Below, piece by piece: positions 1 through 7,036 of a stretch of 9,750 nucleotides of DNA; positions within the stretch are counted from its first letter, which is position 1; every line of letters begins with the position of its first letter. Source of the stretch: Actinomycetota bacterium (GTDB lineage: Bacteria > Actinomycetota > Actinomycetes > Nanopelagicales > Nanopelagicaceae); assembly GCA_009701085.1 (NCBI GenBank), contig WLKV01000013.1, positions 1-9,750 on the forward strand, given 5' to 3'. The translations under genes were made by a program, and so were the position numbers. The notes under the pieces are model-generated. The model worked only from the letters and a program-made list of their open reading frames with translations, ran no database searches and was not told where the DNA came from.

Positions 1-530
1 CCACATCGGGTTATCGCGCACAGCGCTTTCTAGTATTTCTCAACCCCTTTGCACCTGAAGATTACAAATATGCCGGATGGCAACCAGCACATAGCTTGCT
101 CGGTTTAGCCAGTGGCGGACTCTTCGGTGTAGGACTCGGTGGTAGCCGACAGAAGTGGGGAAATCTCGCTGAAGCTCACACTGACTTTATCTTCTCTGTT
201 ATTGGAGAAGAGCTTGGCCTTGTGGGAACTCTGAGCGTTCTTATCTTGATGGCAACTTTGATTTACTCAATCTTCCGCATCGCACTTCGTGCACAAGAAC
301 CGATGGTTCGCTATGCATGTGCAGGAATCGGATGCTGGATTACAGTGCAAGCATTTCTCAACATTGGCTCAGCAACGAGCGTTCTCCCTGTTGTAGGCGT
401 CACGCTTCCTTTAGTCTCCTATGGCGGCTCAGCTCTCGTTGCAACCCTCTGCGCAGTGGGCTTTGTTGCCGGTGCAGCGCTACGAGATCCAGCTGTTCGC
501 AAAGAAATTGTAAAGAAGCGAAGCAAGTGA
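1..530 (+). CDS. ftsW: Septal peptidoglycan polymerase FtsW (3' part, cut by window start)
   Basis: FtsW is the SEDS-family membrane glycosyltransferase that polymerises lipid II at the division septum with a partner class B PBP. About 175 C-terminal residues are visible, reading from base 3 with no stop before the TGA at 528-530. Seen: YRAQRFLVFLNP, GLFGVGLGGSRQKWG, then AEAHTDFIFSVIGEELGLVG. The Asp of HTD (codon 183-185) aligns with the essential catalytic Asp of the family (Asp297 in E. coli FtsW). The later signature LPLVSYGGSAL and at least three hydrophobic membrane segments follow. The TTG near position 96 lies inside conserved sequence and is not a start; the gene begins left of the window. 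The protein ends about 15 residues after the last membrane helix, so it has almost no cytoplasmic tail. Its stop overlaps the murG start in GTGA. RodA is the alternative within SEDS, but the position just before murG favours FtsW. Confidence 0.93.
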   Translation, partial: TSGYRAQRFLVFLNPFAPEDYKYAGWQPAHSLLGLASGGLFGVGLGGSRQKWGNLAEAHTDFIFSVIGEELGLVGTLSVLILMATLIYSIFRIALRAQEPMVRYACAGIGCWITVQAFLNIGSATSVLPVVGVTLPLVSYGGSALVATLCAVGFVAGAALRDPAVRKEIVKKRSK

Positions 531-1609
531 CTCGAGTACTTTTTGCAGGCGGCGGCACTGCCGGACATGTCGAACCAGCGATTGCAGTTGCACGTGAATG
601 GCGAGCTCAGCATTTGGATTCAGAGATTGCATTTATCGGAACTCGTGAAGGGCTTGAATCACGACTTGTTCCTGATGCTGGATTTGAAATTCGTTACATC
701 ACGAAGGTGCGTATTGCCCGTCGTCTATCTCCCTCACTTCTTATCGCACCGTTTTCACTTCTTCGCTCCGTTGCACAATCTGTCTCACTGATGCGCAAGA
801 GTGATTTAGTTGTGGGATTTGGGGGATATGTCTCAGCTCCCGCCTATCTAGCAGCAGCGCTCACACGCACCCCAGTTGTCATTCACGAGGCAAATGCACG
901 TCCTGGCCTTGCCAATCGTTTAGGTGCACTCTTTACACCCCACACTGCAATTACTCATTCCATTGACTCAGGAAAGTTATCCGATGCGCTTCTTGCAGGG
1001 TTGCCACTGCGCGAAGATGTTGTGAGTGCATACAGATCAGCATCACATGATTGGTCGAAAGCGCGCAGTGATGCAAAGCGTCAGCTTGGTTTTGATTCAG
1101 CAAAGCCCCTCATCTTTATCTTCGGTGGTTCACAGGGATCTGTCGCCCTCAATCAAGTAATTGCAGATTCACGGTCAACGCTTCTTGCCCAAGGTATTCA
1201 GATTCTCCATGGAATTGGTGCTCGTAATGAAGCCCCTGCAGAAGTAGAGGGTTATCAACCACGCGGATATATCACCGATATGGCAACGGCATACCTCGGT
1301 GCAGATCTCATCATTTCTCGCAGCGGTGCAGTCACATGTGCTGAGGTAAATACCTTGGGTCGTTATGCGCTCTTTATTCCTCTGCCTATTGGCAATGGCG
1401 AACAAGAACTCAATGCGCGAGATCTTGTCTCGCAATCACGTGCAGAAATTCTTCCTCAGCGAGAGTTCACAGCGTCTTGGCTCACAACGCAGTTAAAGCG
1501 CCTACTTTCTCAAAGCTCCACCGCGCCCATCGCAGGTTCAGATATCGATATCAACGCTGCATCTAAGATGGTCTCACTCATGGAACACGCGCTGCACGGA
1601 GGTCGCTAA
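527..1609 (+). CDS. murG: UDP-GlcNAc:lipid I N-acetylglucosaminyltransferase MurG
   Basis: MurG transfers GlcNAc from UDP-GlcNAc to lipid I on the inner face of the membrane, giving lipid II, the substrate of FtsW. It has 360 residues, normal for the family, with two Rossmann-like GT-B domains. Motifs: GGGTAGH at residues 8-14 (N-terminal glycine loop), GFGGYVSAP at 97-105, HEANARPG at 120-127, GGSQG at 200-204, SRSGAVTCAE at 264-273, and PLPIGNGEQELNA at 285-297. The GNGEQ form of the last motif is typical of Actinobacteria. The start is GTG 527, which overlaps the ftsW stop by 4 bp (GTGA) and puts the glycine loop at the usual distance from the N-terminus. The reading frame stays open further upstream, to 317, but only as a shadow of ftsW. 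There is no strong Shine-Dalgarno sequence, so translational coupling to ftsW is likely. Confidence 0.96.
   Translation: MTRVLFAGGGTAGHVEPAIAVAREWRAQHLDSEIAFIGTREGLESRLVPDAGFEIRYITKVRIARRLSPSLLIAPFSLLRSVAQSVSLMRKSDLVVGFGGYVSAPAYLAAALTRTPVVIHEANARPGLANRLGALFTPHTAITHSIDSGKLSDALLAGLPLREDVVSAYRSASHDWSKARSDAKRQLGFDSAKPLIFIFGGSQGSVALNQVIADSRSTLLAQGIQILHGIGARNEAPAEVEGYQPRGYITDMATAYLGADLIISRSGAVTCAEVNTLGRYALFIPLPIGNGEQELNARDLVSQSRAEILPQREFTASWLTTQLKRLLSQSSTAPIAGSDIDINAASKMVSLMEHALHGGR
1598..1603 (+). promoter_or_regulatory. Shine-Dalgarno sequence of murC
   Basis: GGAGGT lies inside the last codons of murG, 6 nt before the GTG at 1610. It fixes the murC start although the two genes abut with no spacer. 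It is one of only two strong ribosome binding sites in the window. Confidence 0.7.
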
Positions 1610-2983
1610 GTGGATTCGCTGAAAGGCAAGAAGATTCACTTCATCGGTATCGGTGGCTCCGGCATGAGCGGACTTGCTCGCATCGCACTTTCTGATGGAA
1701 TCTCTGTCTCAGGCTCAGATGCAAAAGATTCATCAGTCCTTTCAGCTCTTCGCGCTTTAGGCGCCGATGTCTATTCGTCACACGAAGCAGCTCATGTTCA
1801 GGGCGCCGATGTTGTTATCTACTCCACCGCAATATCCGCAGCGAATCCCGAGATGGCATATGCAGTTGAACGCTCTATTCCTATTCTTACCCGCGCACAG
1901 GCTCTCGCACTTCTCATGAAGGGCTCAACGAGTATCGCTGTTGCTGGAACACATGGAAAGACAACAACATCCTCCATGATGACCGTTGCCCTTCAAGCAT
2001 GCGGCGTCGATCCATCATTTGCAATCGGTGGAACTCTCACAGCATCTGGTTCTAATGCTCACCGCGGTACAGGTAACTTCTTCGTTGCCGAAGCAGATGA
2101 ATCTGATGGCTCATTTGTTGAGTACAAACCTCTTGCTGCCATCGTCACCAATATTGAACATGACCACGTTGACTTCTTCCATACTCCCGAAGCGGTCACT
2201 CAAGTATTCGATGCATTTGCTGCAACGATTTCACCCGATGGCTTCTTGGTCTACTGCGCAGATGATGCGGGTGCCACGCGACTTGGCACTTCAGATGTTG
2301 CGTGCTCAACTATCTCTTACGGAGAATCCGAGAGCGCAGATCTGCGTATCGATCAGATAGATCTCAAGGCTTCATCATCATCGGCTCGCGTCATGTGGCG
2401 AGGACGCGCAGTCGGGCATCTCGAACTTCTCGTTCCGGGTCATCACAACCTTCTCAATGCAGCTGCTTGTATTGCCATGGGCCTCTCACTCGATATGCCT
2501 ATTCATCAACTACTTGAAGGTCTTCACAGCTTCCGTGGTGCAGGTCGCCGCTTTGAGCTCAAGGCAACCGAACATGGAATTCGCATCATCGATGATTACG
2601 GCCACCATCCCACTGAAATTACCGTGACCCTCAATGCTGCGCGACGTTATGCAGGAGAAGGTCGCGTACTTGTCATCTTCCAGCCACATCGATACTCGCG
2701 TACGCAGGCATTTATGGATGATTTTGCAACATCACTCGACCTCGCTGACGATGTCACGCTTCTAGAAATTTATGCAGCGAGCGAGAAACCAATCCATGGA
2801 ATCAGCTCATCGCTCATCGCAGAGAAGATGACTAAAGGTCATTTCATTCCAAATTTTGTAGCGGCATCTGAACGCGTCATCCAATTAGCAAAACCAGGTG
2901 ATGTGATCATCACCTTGGGTGCGGGAGATGTAAATTCACTTGCACCTATCATCGCCGAAGGGCTGCAACGACGCTTTGCGTAA
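1610..2983 (+). CDS. murC: UDP-N-acetylmuramate--L-alanine ligase MurC
   Basis: MurC is the cytoplasmic ATP-dependent ligase that joins L-Ala to UDP-MurNAc, the first peptide step of peptidoglycan synthesis. It has 457 residues, the usual length. N-terminal UDP-binding domain: GIGGSGM at 13-19. Central ATPase domain: P-loop GTHGKTTT at 113-120, EADESD at 161-166, NIEHDH at 181-186, GHHNLLNA at 277-284. C-terminal ligase domain: FRGAGRRFE at 308-316, DDYGHHPTE at 328-336, QPHRYSRT at 358-365, GAGD at 437-440. DYGHHP and QPHRYSRT separate MurC from MurD, MurE and MurF; Mpl shares part of this pattern but is a Gram-negative recycling enzyme and does not fit this context. The GTG start directly follows the murG stop (0 nt apart). 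No murB or ddl lies between murC and ftsQ. Confidence 0.97.
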   Translation: MDSLKGKKIHFIGIGGSGMSGLARIALSDGISVSGSDAKDSSVLSALRALGADVYSSHEAAHVQGADVVIYSTAISAANPEMAYAVERSIPILTRAQALALLMKGSTSIAVAGTHGKTTTSSMMTVALQACGVDPSFAIGGTLTASGSNAHRGTGNFFVAEADESDGSFVEYKPLAAIVTNIEHDHVDFFHTPEAVTQVFDAFAATISPDGFLVYCADDAGATRLGTSDVACSTISYGESESADLRIDQIDLKASSSSARVMWRGRAVGHLELLVPGHHNLLNAAACIAMGLSLDMPIHQLLEGLHSFRGAGRRFELKATEHGIRIIDDYGHHPTEITVTLNAARRYAGEGRVLVIFQPHRYSRTQAFMDDFATSLDLADDVTLLEIYAASEKPIHGISSSLIAEKMTKGHFIPNFVAASERVIQLAKPGDVIITLGAGDVNSLAPIIAEGLQRRFA

Positions 2984-3647
2984 ATTCACCAAGATTCCTC
3001 TTGCCGGAGTAATTGTTGCCGTCCTCTTTGCAGGACTTGTCTATCTCTTTGCATGGTCATCCATCTTCTCTGTCTCCTCCATAGCAATCAGTGGCGCTCC
3101 TACCCCTGATACACAGAGCACCATTCTGAAAATTGCAGACCTTTCCCCGGGGCAGAAGTTAGCTCGCGTAGAACCGCGCGCTATTGCACATCGCATCTCG
3201 CATTTAACGTGGATTAAGAACGTTGAGATTTCTCGCAATTGGATCAATGGCAAGGTAGCAATTGCCATCACACCAAGAACTCCGACTGCATATTTCAATG
3301 GAGCAACGATCGATGCCTCCGGAACTATCTTCACCTTGCCTGGATTTAGCGGGGGAGACCTACCTCGAGTCTCTGCCTCAACTCCACAACTCGGACTCTC
3401 TGCCATTACCCTCTTTCAAGGTCTTCCTCGAGATTTCAAATCCCAGGTGATTTCTCTCTCGGCCCATAACGATTCCAATTTTGCGATGCAGGTAACCCTC
3501 AATGGTCGCGAGATCAGGGTCCTCTGGGGCAAGAATGAGAAGAGTGAGTTAAAGATTGAAGTAATTCAGGCACTTACAGCTCTTGAAGAAAATAAAAATA
3601 TTCGACGTATCGATGTCAGTGCTCCACATGCACCGATTGTTAAGTAA
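2976..3647 (+). CDS. ftsQ: Cell division protein FtsQ (POTRA domain)
   Basis: FtsQ is a bitopic membrane protein of the divisome that links septal synthesis proteins through its extracytoplasmic POTRA and beta domains. With the start chosen here it has 223 residues: a short basic N-terminus (MRKFTK), one membrane helix at about 8-26, a POTRA domain at about 30-102 (FSVSSIAISG, then WIKNVEISRNWINGKVAIAITPR), and a C-terminal FtsQ domain with REIRVLWG and RRIDVSAPHAPIV near the end. The start is TTG 2976, overlapping the 3' end of murC by 8 bp; GAAGGG at 2957-2962 could serve as a Shine-Dalgarno sequence, though 13 nt is long. An in-frame TTG at 2940 would add 12 residues and is the main alternative. 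Sequence conservation is low, as usual for FtsQ, but the position between murC and ftsZ supports the call. Confidence 0.9.
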   Translation: MRKFTKIPLAGVIVAVLFAGLVYLFAWSSIFSVSSIAISGAPTPDTQSTILKIADLSPGQKLARVEPRAIAHRISHLTWIKNVEISRNWINGKVAIAITPRTPTAYFNGATIDASGTIFTLPGFSGGDLPRVSASTPQLGLSAITLFQGLPRDFKSQVISLSAHNDSNFAMQVTLNGREIRVLWGKNEKSELKIEVIQALTALEENKNIRRIDVSAPHAPIVK

Positions 3648-3697
3648 TCACATCGATAAAAGATTGAAAAAATAACTTTCTATCTATCAAGTCATGG

Positions 3698-3727
3698 TTG
3701 AGAAAAAAGTTCGTGGCGGTCTTTGAT
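3698..3727 (+). promoter_or_regulatory. Weak candidate promoter for ftsZ
   Basis: TTGAGA (3698-3703) matches a -35 box at 5 of 6 bases. TTTGAT (3722-3727), 18 nt further on, matches a -10 box at 4 of 6. Transcription would start near 3734, giving a leader of about 85 nt. The match is modest and the region is AT-rich, so this is only a candidate. Confidence 0.25.
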
Positions 3728-3764
3728 TAGTACTGAGTAACCCCATACGTTGCCGCCATCAAAG
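3714..3764 (+). repeat. Two interleaved complementary arm pairs upstream of ftsZ
   Basis: TGGCGG (3714-3719) is complementary to CCGCCA (3753-3758), and CTTTGAT (3721-3727) is complementary to ATCAAAG (3758-3764). The arms run A-B-A'-B', so the two stems are not nested. They would be either alternative hairpins or a pseudoknot-like fold in RNA, or two inverted repeats on DNA. The arms share base 3758. Their function is unknown. Confidence 0.35.
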
Positions 3765-3805
3765 AGAGTAGAAATGTAATTCTCAAGTAGAGGTTTACAG
3801 TTCTT

Positions 3806-3813
3806 AAGGGGGA
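3806..3813 (+). promoter_or_regulatory. Shine-Dalgarno sequence of ftsZ
   Basis: AAGGGGGA ends 5 nt before the GTG at 3819, a near-ideal spacing. It decides the start and agrees with strong translation of FtsZ. Most other genes in the window lack such a site. Confidence 0.75.
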
Positions 3814-3818
3814 CTCAC

Positions 3819-4946
3819 GTGGCTGCACCACAGAATTACTTAGCTGTCATCAAAGTTGTCGGTATCGGCGGCGGCGGAGTAAACGCAATCAATCGCATGA
3901 TTGATGTCGGATTAAAGGGCGTTGAGTTCATCGCAATCAATACAGATGCACAACATTTATTAATGAGTGATGCAGATGTGAAATTAGATATTGGTCGTGC
4001 ATCTACAAAGGGTCTCGGCGCAGGCGCTGCACCTGAAAAGGGAAGACAAGCTGCAATCGATCACACTGAAGAGATTGAAGAAATTCTTCGTGGCGCAGAT
4101 ATGGTCTTCGTAACTGCAGGAGAAGGTGGCGGAACCGGAACAGGTGGAGCTCCCATCGTTGCAAAGATTGCGCGTGATCTCGGTGCACTCACTATCGGTG
4201 TTGTTACCAAGCCATTCTCATTTGAAGGAAAGATCCGTTCACGTCAAGCAGAAGAAGGAATTGAACTTCTCCGTGAACAAGTAGACACACTTATTGTTAT
4301 CCCTAACGATCGCCTTCTTGCAATTTCAGATCGCTCTATCACTGCAGTCGATGCATTTAAGAGCGCAGACCAAGTTCTTCTCTCTGGCGTTCAAGGAATT
4401 ACAGAAATTATTACGCAGCCTGGTCTTATCAACCTCGACTTCGCAGATGTAAAGACAGTCATGACAGATGCAGGTTCTGCACTCATGGGTATCGGATCTG
4501 CTCGTGGAGATAACCGCGCAACTCGTGCAGCTGAACTTGCTATCTCAAGTCCACTCCTCGAGGCATCTATCGATGGCGCAATGGGAGTTCTTCTCTCTGT
4601 TGCAGGCGGTTCTGATCTTGGTCTCTTTGAAATCAACGAAGCGTGCGAGCTTGTACAAGCTGCTGCTCACCCAGATGCACGCATTATCTTCGGTACAACT
4701 ATCGATGATGCCCTCGGCGATGAAGTTCGCATTACCGTTATCGCAGCTGGCTTTGCCGGTGGCGAACCAAAGAAGGTCGAAATGCCAGTCATCAATGCAA
4801 CAACTCTTGGTGGGGTAGCAGATCCGATTCCTTCCAATGATCCACTCTCAGTGGCTCTCGATTTGGATTCATCACCACGCAAGCGCATTACATTTGAAGA
4901 GCTCGTCTCTGAAGATGAAATTGATGTTCCAGATTTCATGAAGTAA
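3819..4946 (+). CDS. ftsZ: Cell division GTPase FtsZ
   Basis: FtsZ is the tubulin-like GTPase that polymerises into the cytokinetic ring. It has 375 residues. Motifs: [13 protein letters not shown] at 15-27 (T1 loop), NTDAQHL at 41-47, [15 protein letters not shown] at 65-79, the tubulin signature GGGTGTG at 103-109 (phosphate binding), the T7 loop NLDFAD at 205-210 with its two acidic residues that complete the GTPase site of the next subunit, and GSARGDNRA at 226-234. A short linker of about 40-50 residues leads to the conserved C-terminal peptide [10 protein letters not shown], where SepF and other partners bind in this phylum. The GTG start is set by a strong Shine-Dalgarno sequence. No ftsA precedes it, as is normal for Actinobacteria; SepF encoded downstream probably anchors it to the membrane. 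It is separated from ftsQ by 171 bp and probably has its own promoter. Confidence 0.98.
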   Translation: MAAPQNYLAVIKVVGIGGGGVNAINRMIDVGLKGVEFIAINTDAQHLLMSDADVKLDIGRASTKGLGAGAAPEKGRQAAIDHTEEIEEILRGADMVFVTAGEGGGTGTGGAPIVAKIARDLGALTIGVVTKPFSFEGKIRSRQAEEGIELLREQVDTLIVIPNDRLLAISDRSITAVDAFKSADQVLLSGVQGITEIITQPGLINLDFADVKTVMTDAGSALMGIGSARGDNRATRAAELAISSPLLEASIDGAMGVLLSVAGGSDLGLFEINEACELVQAAAHPDARIIFGTTIDDALGDEVRITVIAAGFAGGEPKKVEMPVINATTLGGVADPIPSNDPLSVALDLDSSPRKRITFEELVSEDEIDVPDFMK

Positions 4947-4956
4947 AACTTCTTCA

Positions 4957-5619
4957 ATGAAGTATCGCTTTACCAATCGCACCGGTGGCGCAAGCTCCGG
5001 TGCTTTTGCATCTCTCAACTTGGGTACTCACGTCTCTGATGATTTTGAAACAGTCCTTGCCAATAGAGCGCGCCTTTCAGAGGAGCTAGGGCCAATTCAA
5101 TATATGTCGCAGGTGCATGGCAATCGTGTGGCAATTATTGAAGAGGTAACTGATGAAGATCCCACTGCAGACGCGCTGGTCACTGGAATTCCAGGTATCT
5201 CACTCGCTGTGCAAGTAGCAGATTGCATTCCACTTCTCTTACATTCGCCACAAGCAGTTGCGGCGGTTCATGTAGGTCGCAAAGGCCTTGTCAATGGCGT
5301 TGCACTCGCCGCTCTTGAAGTCATGCGCGATATGGGTTCATCAGAGATCACAGCAATTATCGGACCATCAATTTGTGGTCCTTGTTACGAAGTTTCACAA
5401 GAGATTCATGACGAAGTTGTTCCACTCCATCCGACTGCAAGCGCAGTGACGCCTCAAGGAACTCCTGCTCTTGATTTACCGGCGGCGCTTCGTGCCGTCC
5501 TTGAGAGCGCAGGCATCTCAATCCTCGATGAGTTCCGTTGCACTCATGAAAATAGCGATCTCTATTCATATCGCCGTGATGGCATCACTGGTCGCCAAGC
5601 TGGGATCATTTCTCTATGA
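4957..5619 (+). CDS. pgeF: Peptidoglycan editing factor PgeF (YfiH/laccase-domain family)
   Basis: This 220-residue protein belongs to the YfiH/DUF152 family. In E. coli the protein prevents wrong amino acids such as L-Ser from entering the peptidoglycan stem peptide at the MurC step; family members also show purine nucleoside phosphorylase, adenosine deaminase or laccase-like activity. The zinc-binding triad is present: His54 in QVHG, Cys90 in VADC, His105 in AVHVGRKG. Other conserved parts are TNRTGGASSGAFASLNLG at 6-23, IGPSICGPCYEV at 135-146 and YSYRRDGITGRQAGI at 203-217. It is slightly shorter than the usual 240-250 residues, with no motif missing. The ATG lies 10 nt after the ftsZ stop and lacks a clear Shine-Dalgarno sequence. 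A location directly after ftsZ is common in Gram-positive bacteria. A link to MurC fidelity in this organism is an inference. Confidence 0.94.
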   Translation: MKYRFTNRTGGASSGAFASLNLGTHVSDDFETVLANRARLSEELGPIQYMSQVHGNRVAIIEEVTDEDPTADALVTGIPGISLAVQVADCIPLLLHSPQAVAAVHVGRKGLVNGVALAALEVMRDMGSSEITAIIGPSICGPCYEVSQEIHDEVVPLHPTASAVTPQGTPALDLPAALRAVLESAGISILDEFRCTHENSDLYSYRRDGITGRQAGIISL

Positions 5620-6260
5620 GTCGTCGTGATGAGTTAGCCTCCAATCTTGCGGCGGTACAGGCACGCATCAAGAATCCAGCCGTCACGCTGATTGTCGTAA
5701 CCAAGACATATCCCGTATCCGATGTGCAAATTCTGAGCGAATTAGGAGTCAAAGATTTCGGCGAGAACCGCAACGAGGAAGGCCTCGCAAAGTCAGCGGA
5801 GGTCAATGCTCGTTGGCATTATCAGGGCGAGATTCAGAGCAGAAAGTTGCGCGACATCGCACAGTGGGCCGATGTGGTGCACTCACTCGATACCGCAAGC
5901 CATATTGCAAAGCTCGCTACCGTTACATCAAAGCCCCTCGATATCTTTCTTCAGCTATCTCTCGATGGTGACCCATCGCGTGGGGGAGTCATCGAATCCG
6001 AACTCCCAGCACTTGCAGATATCGCTCTCGCATCATCGAATCTCAATCTCGCCGGGTTGATGTGTGTCCCACCGGTGGCTGCAGAACCTCGAACAGCCTT
6101 TACAGAAATCGCCACGGCTCATCGTAGATTTATCAGCAGATACCCCGATGCGACCTCGCTCTCGGCAGGAATGTCAGGTGACTTCGAAATCGCGATTGAT
6201 TGTGGAGCGACACATATTCGCGTAGGTAGCTCAATCCTCGGCTCTCGTACCACCCGCTAG
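5616..6260 (+). CDS. yggS: Pyridoxal phosphate homeostasis protein, YggS/PROSC family
   Basis: YggS/PLPBP proteins bind pyridoxal 5'-phosphate and keep vitamin B6 and amino-acid pools in balance; they have no well-established catalytic activity. This one has 214 residues and a single alanine-racemase-like TIM-barrel domain. The PLP lysine is Lys30 in VVTKTYP. Then come KDFGENRNEE at 46-55, WHYQGEIQSRK, and VHSLDTASHIAKL. In the C-terminal half are GLMCVPP, SAGMSGDFEIAIDCGATHIRVG (GMS and the RVGSS phosphate-binding region) and SILGSR at the end. The ATG overlaps the pgeF stop as ATGA, indicating translational coupling. The family often lies between pgeF and sepF in Gram-positive division clusters. 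One mild departure: the usual G-x-LQ-x-NK stretch reads GEIQSRK. Confidence 0.95.
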   Translation: MSRRDELASNLAAVQARIKNPAVTLIVVTKTYPVSDVQILSELGVKDFGENRNEEGLAKSAEVNARWHYQGEIQSRKLRDIAQWADVVHSLDTASHIAKLATVTSKPLDIFLQLSLDGDPSRGGVIESELPALADIALASSNLNLAGLMCVPPVAAEPRTAFTEIATAHRRFISRYPDATSLSAGMSGDFEIAIDCGATHIRVGSSILGSRTTR

Positions 6261-6266
6261 TAACCT
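6261..6266 (+). promoter_or_regulatory. Candidate -10 box for a leaderless sepF transcript
   Basis: TAACCT fits the actinobacterial -10 pattern TANNNT and ends 6 nt before the sepF ATG, the spacing expected if transcription begins at the start codon itself. There is no Shine-Dalgarno sequence for sepF and no recognisable -35 box. The hexamer sits in a small inverted repeat, CTAG-TAAC-CTAG (6257-6268). A chance match is quite possible. Confidence 0.25.
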
Positions 6267-6272
6267 AGCCAT

Positions 6273-6746
6273 ATGTCAGCACTCAATAAAATGATGGGCT
6301 TCCTTGGCCTCGTCGATACAGATGAAGAGACCACAGTTTCCGAAGTTCCAGCGCGCGCTGCAGTTGCACGTCCAACTCGCGAACGCACAGGAGTAACAGT
6401 TCTCGGATCACACCAACCAGTTCAGCGCGTTGCGCCATCGCAACCAGAGCTCATCGACGAAGCTGCATCTTCATACAACATCATCACTCTTCAACCACGT
6501 TCATACTCTGAGGCTCGCAAAGTTGGCGAGTTCTACCGCGAAGGTAACCCAGTCATTATCAACCTCGATGACATGGAAGAGTCAGAGCGTAAGCGCCTCG
6601 TTGACTTTGCAAGCGGTCTCGTCTTTGGACTCCACGGACGTATCGAACGCATCAGCCTTAAAGTTTTCTTGCTCTCACCTGCAAATGTCTCTGTGAGCAA
6701 TGAAGATAAGACAGCTGCTCAGGCAAGCTTCTTTAATCAGAGCTGA
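6273..6746 (+). CDS. sepF: Cell division protein SepF (FtsZ membrane anchor)
   Basis: SepF binds the FtsZ C-terminal peptide and the inner membrane, and in Actinobacteria without FtsA it is the main Z-ring anchor. It has 157 residues: an N-terminal membrane-targeting amphipathic helix, MSALNKMMGFLGL (1-13); a variable, acidic-to-basic linker (about 14-66); and the SepF core (DUF552) from about 69 to 142, with ITLQPRSYSEARKVGEFYRE, PVIINLDDMEESERKRLVDF and the FGLHGRIERIS turn. A short polar tail ends in SFFNQS. ATG 6273 is the first possible start, because an in-frame TAA stands at 6261-6263. The gap from yggS is 12 nt, with no Shine-Dalgarno sequence, so expression may depend on reinitiation or on a leaderless transcript. 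Close linkage to ftsZ fits its role. Confidence 0.95.
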   Translation: MSALNKMMGFLGLVDTDEETTVSEVPARAAVARPTRERTGVTVLGSHQPVQRVAPSQPELIDEAASSYNIITLQPRSYSEARKVGEFYREGNPVIINLDDMEESERKRLVDFASGLVFGLHGRIERISLKVFLLSPANVSVSNEDKTAAQASFFNQS

Positions 6747-6754
6747 TCCATTTC

Positions 6755-7036
6755 ATGCTCTCTTCAATACTGATTCAACTCTTAGGGCTCTTCAAGCTCG
6801 CCCTCTTTGCACGCATCATCATTGATTACGTTCGTATGTTTGCGCGCAACTGGCGACCTAACGCAATTTTCTTAGGCTTCTTCGAGCTCGTCTATTCGAT
6901 TACAGATAAGCCAATGCGTTTTGTGCAGCGCTTTGTTCCACCGCTACGCCTAGGTGGCGTTGCGATTGATCTCTCTTTCATCGTCTTGCTGATTGCAATC
7001 AATATTGCGCAAACAGCAATACACATCTTGCTCTAA
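6755..7036 (+). CDS. YggT family small membrane protein
   Basis: This is a 93-residue YggT-family protein of unsettled function, found across bacteria and encoded after sepF in many Gram-positive division clusters. It has two hydrophobic helices (about 4-24 and 70-92) around a cytoplasmic-like, basic central part. Recognisable family parts are DYVRMFARNWRP at 24-35, TDKPMRFVQRFVPPLRLGG at 50-68 and AIDLSFIVLL at 70-79. VRMFARNWRP is close to the actinobacterial form. The ATG lies 8 nt after the sepF stop without a clear Shine-Dalgarno sequence. The stop codon forms part of a hairpin shared with the convergent ileS. In many Actinobacteria the next gene is divIVA (wag31), which is not here. Confidence 0.93.
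   Translation: MLSSILIQLLGLFKLALFARIIIDYVRMFARNWRPNAIFLGFFELVYSITDKPMRFVQRFVPPLRLGGVAIDLSFIVLLIAINIAQTAIHILL

Larger units (their letters stand above)
3648..3818 (+). other. ftsQ-ftsZ intergenic region, likely ftsZ control region
   Basis: This 171-bp gap is by far the longest non-coding stretch in the window. It is AT-rich in its first half and shows no open reading frame worth calling. It carries a weak promoter-like pair (3698-3727), two interleaved complementary arm pairs (3714-3764) and the ftsZ ribosome binding site. ftsZ commonly has its own promoters in Actinobacteria, so separate control of ftsZ and the genes after it is plausible. I see no convincing terminator for the ftsW-ftsQ run here, so readthrough is also likely. 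Confidence 0.6.

Noticed and set aside
317..526. Upstream extension of murG inside ftsW
   Set aside because: The extra 70 residues are a frame shadow of ftsW with an odd, Cys/Ser/Arg-rich composition. MurG proteins begin a few residues before the glycine loop, as given by GTG 527.
3041..3406. Open frame of 121 codons antisense to ftsQ
   Set aside because: No recognisable domain, no ribosome binding site, and fully contained in a real gene on the other strand.
3655..3684. Imperfect hairpin GATAAAAG / CTTTCTATC after ftsQ, considered as a terminator
   Set aside because: The stem is AT-rich and has a bulge, the loop is 13 nt and no U-run follows. In such an AT-rich stretch this is expected by chance.
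3648..3818. Absence of ftsA before ftsZ, and of murB/ddl between murC and ftsQ
   Set aside because: Actinobacteria normally lack ftsA, and the ftsW-murG-murC-ftsQ-ftsZ order is the standard one for mycobacteria and relatives, so this is not unusual.
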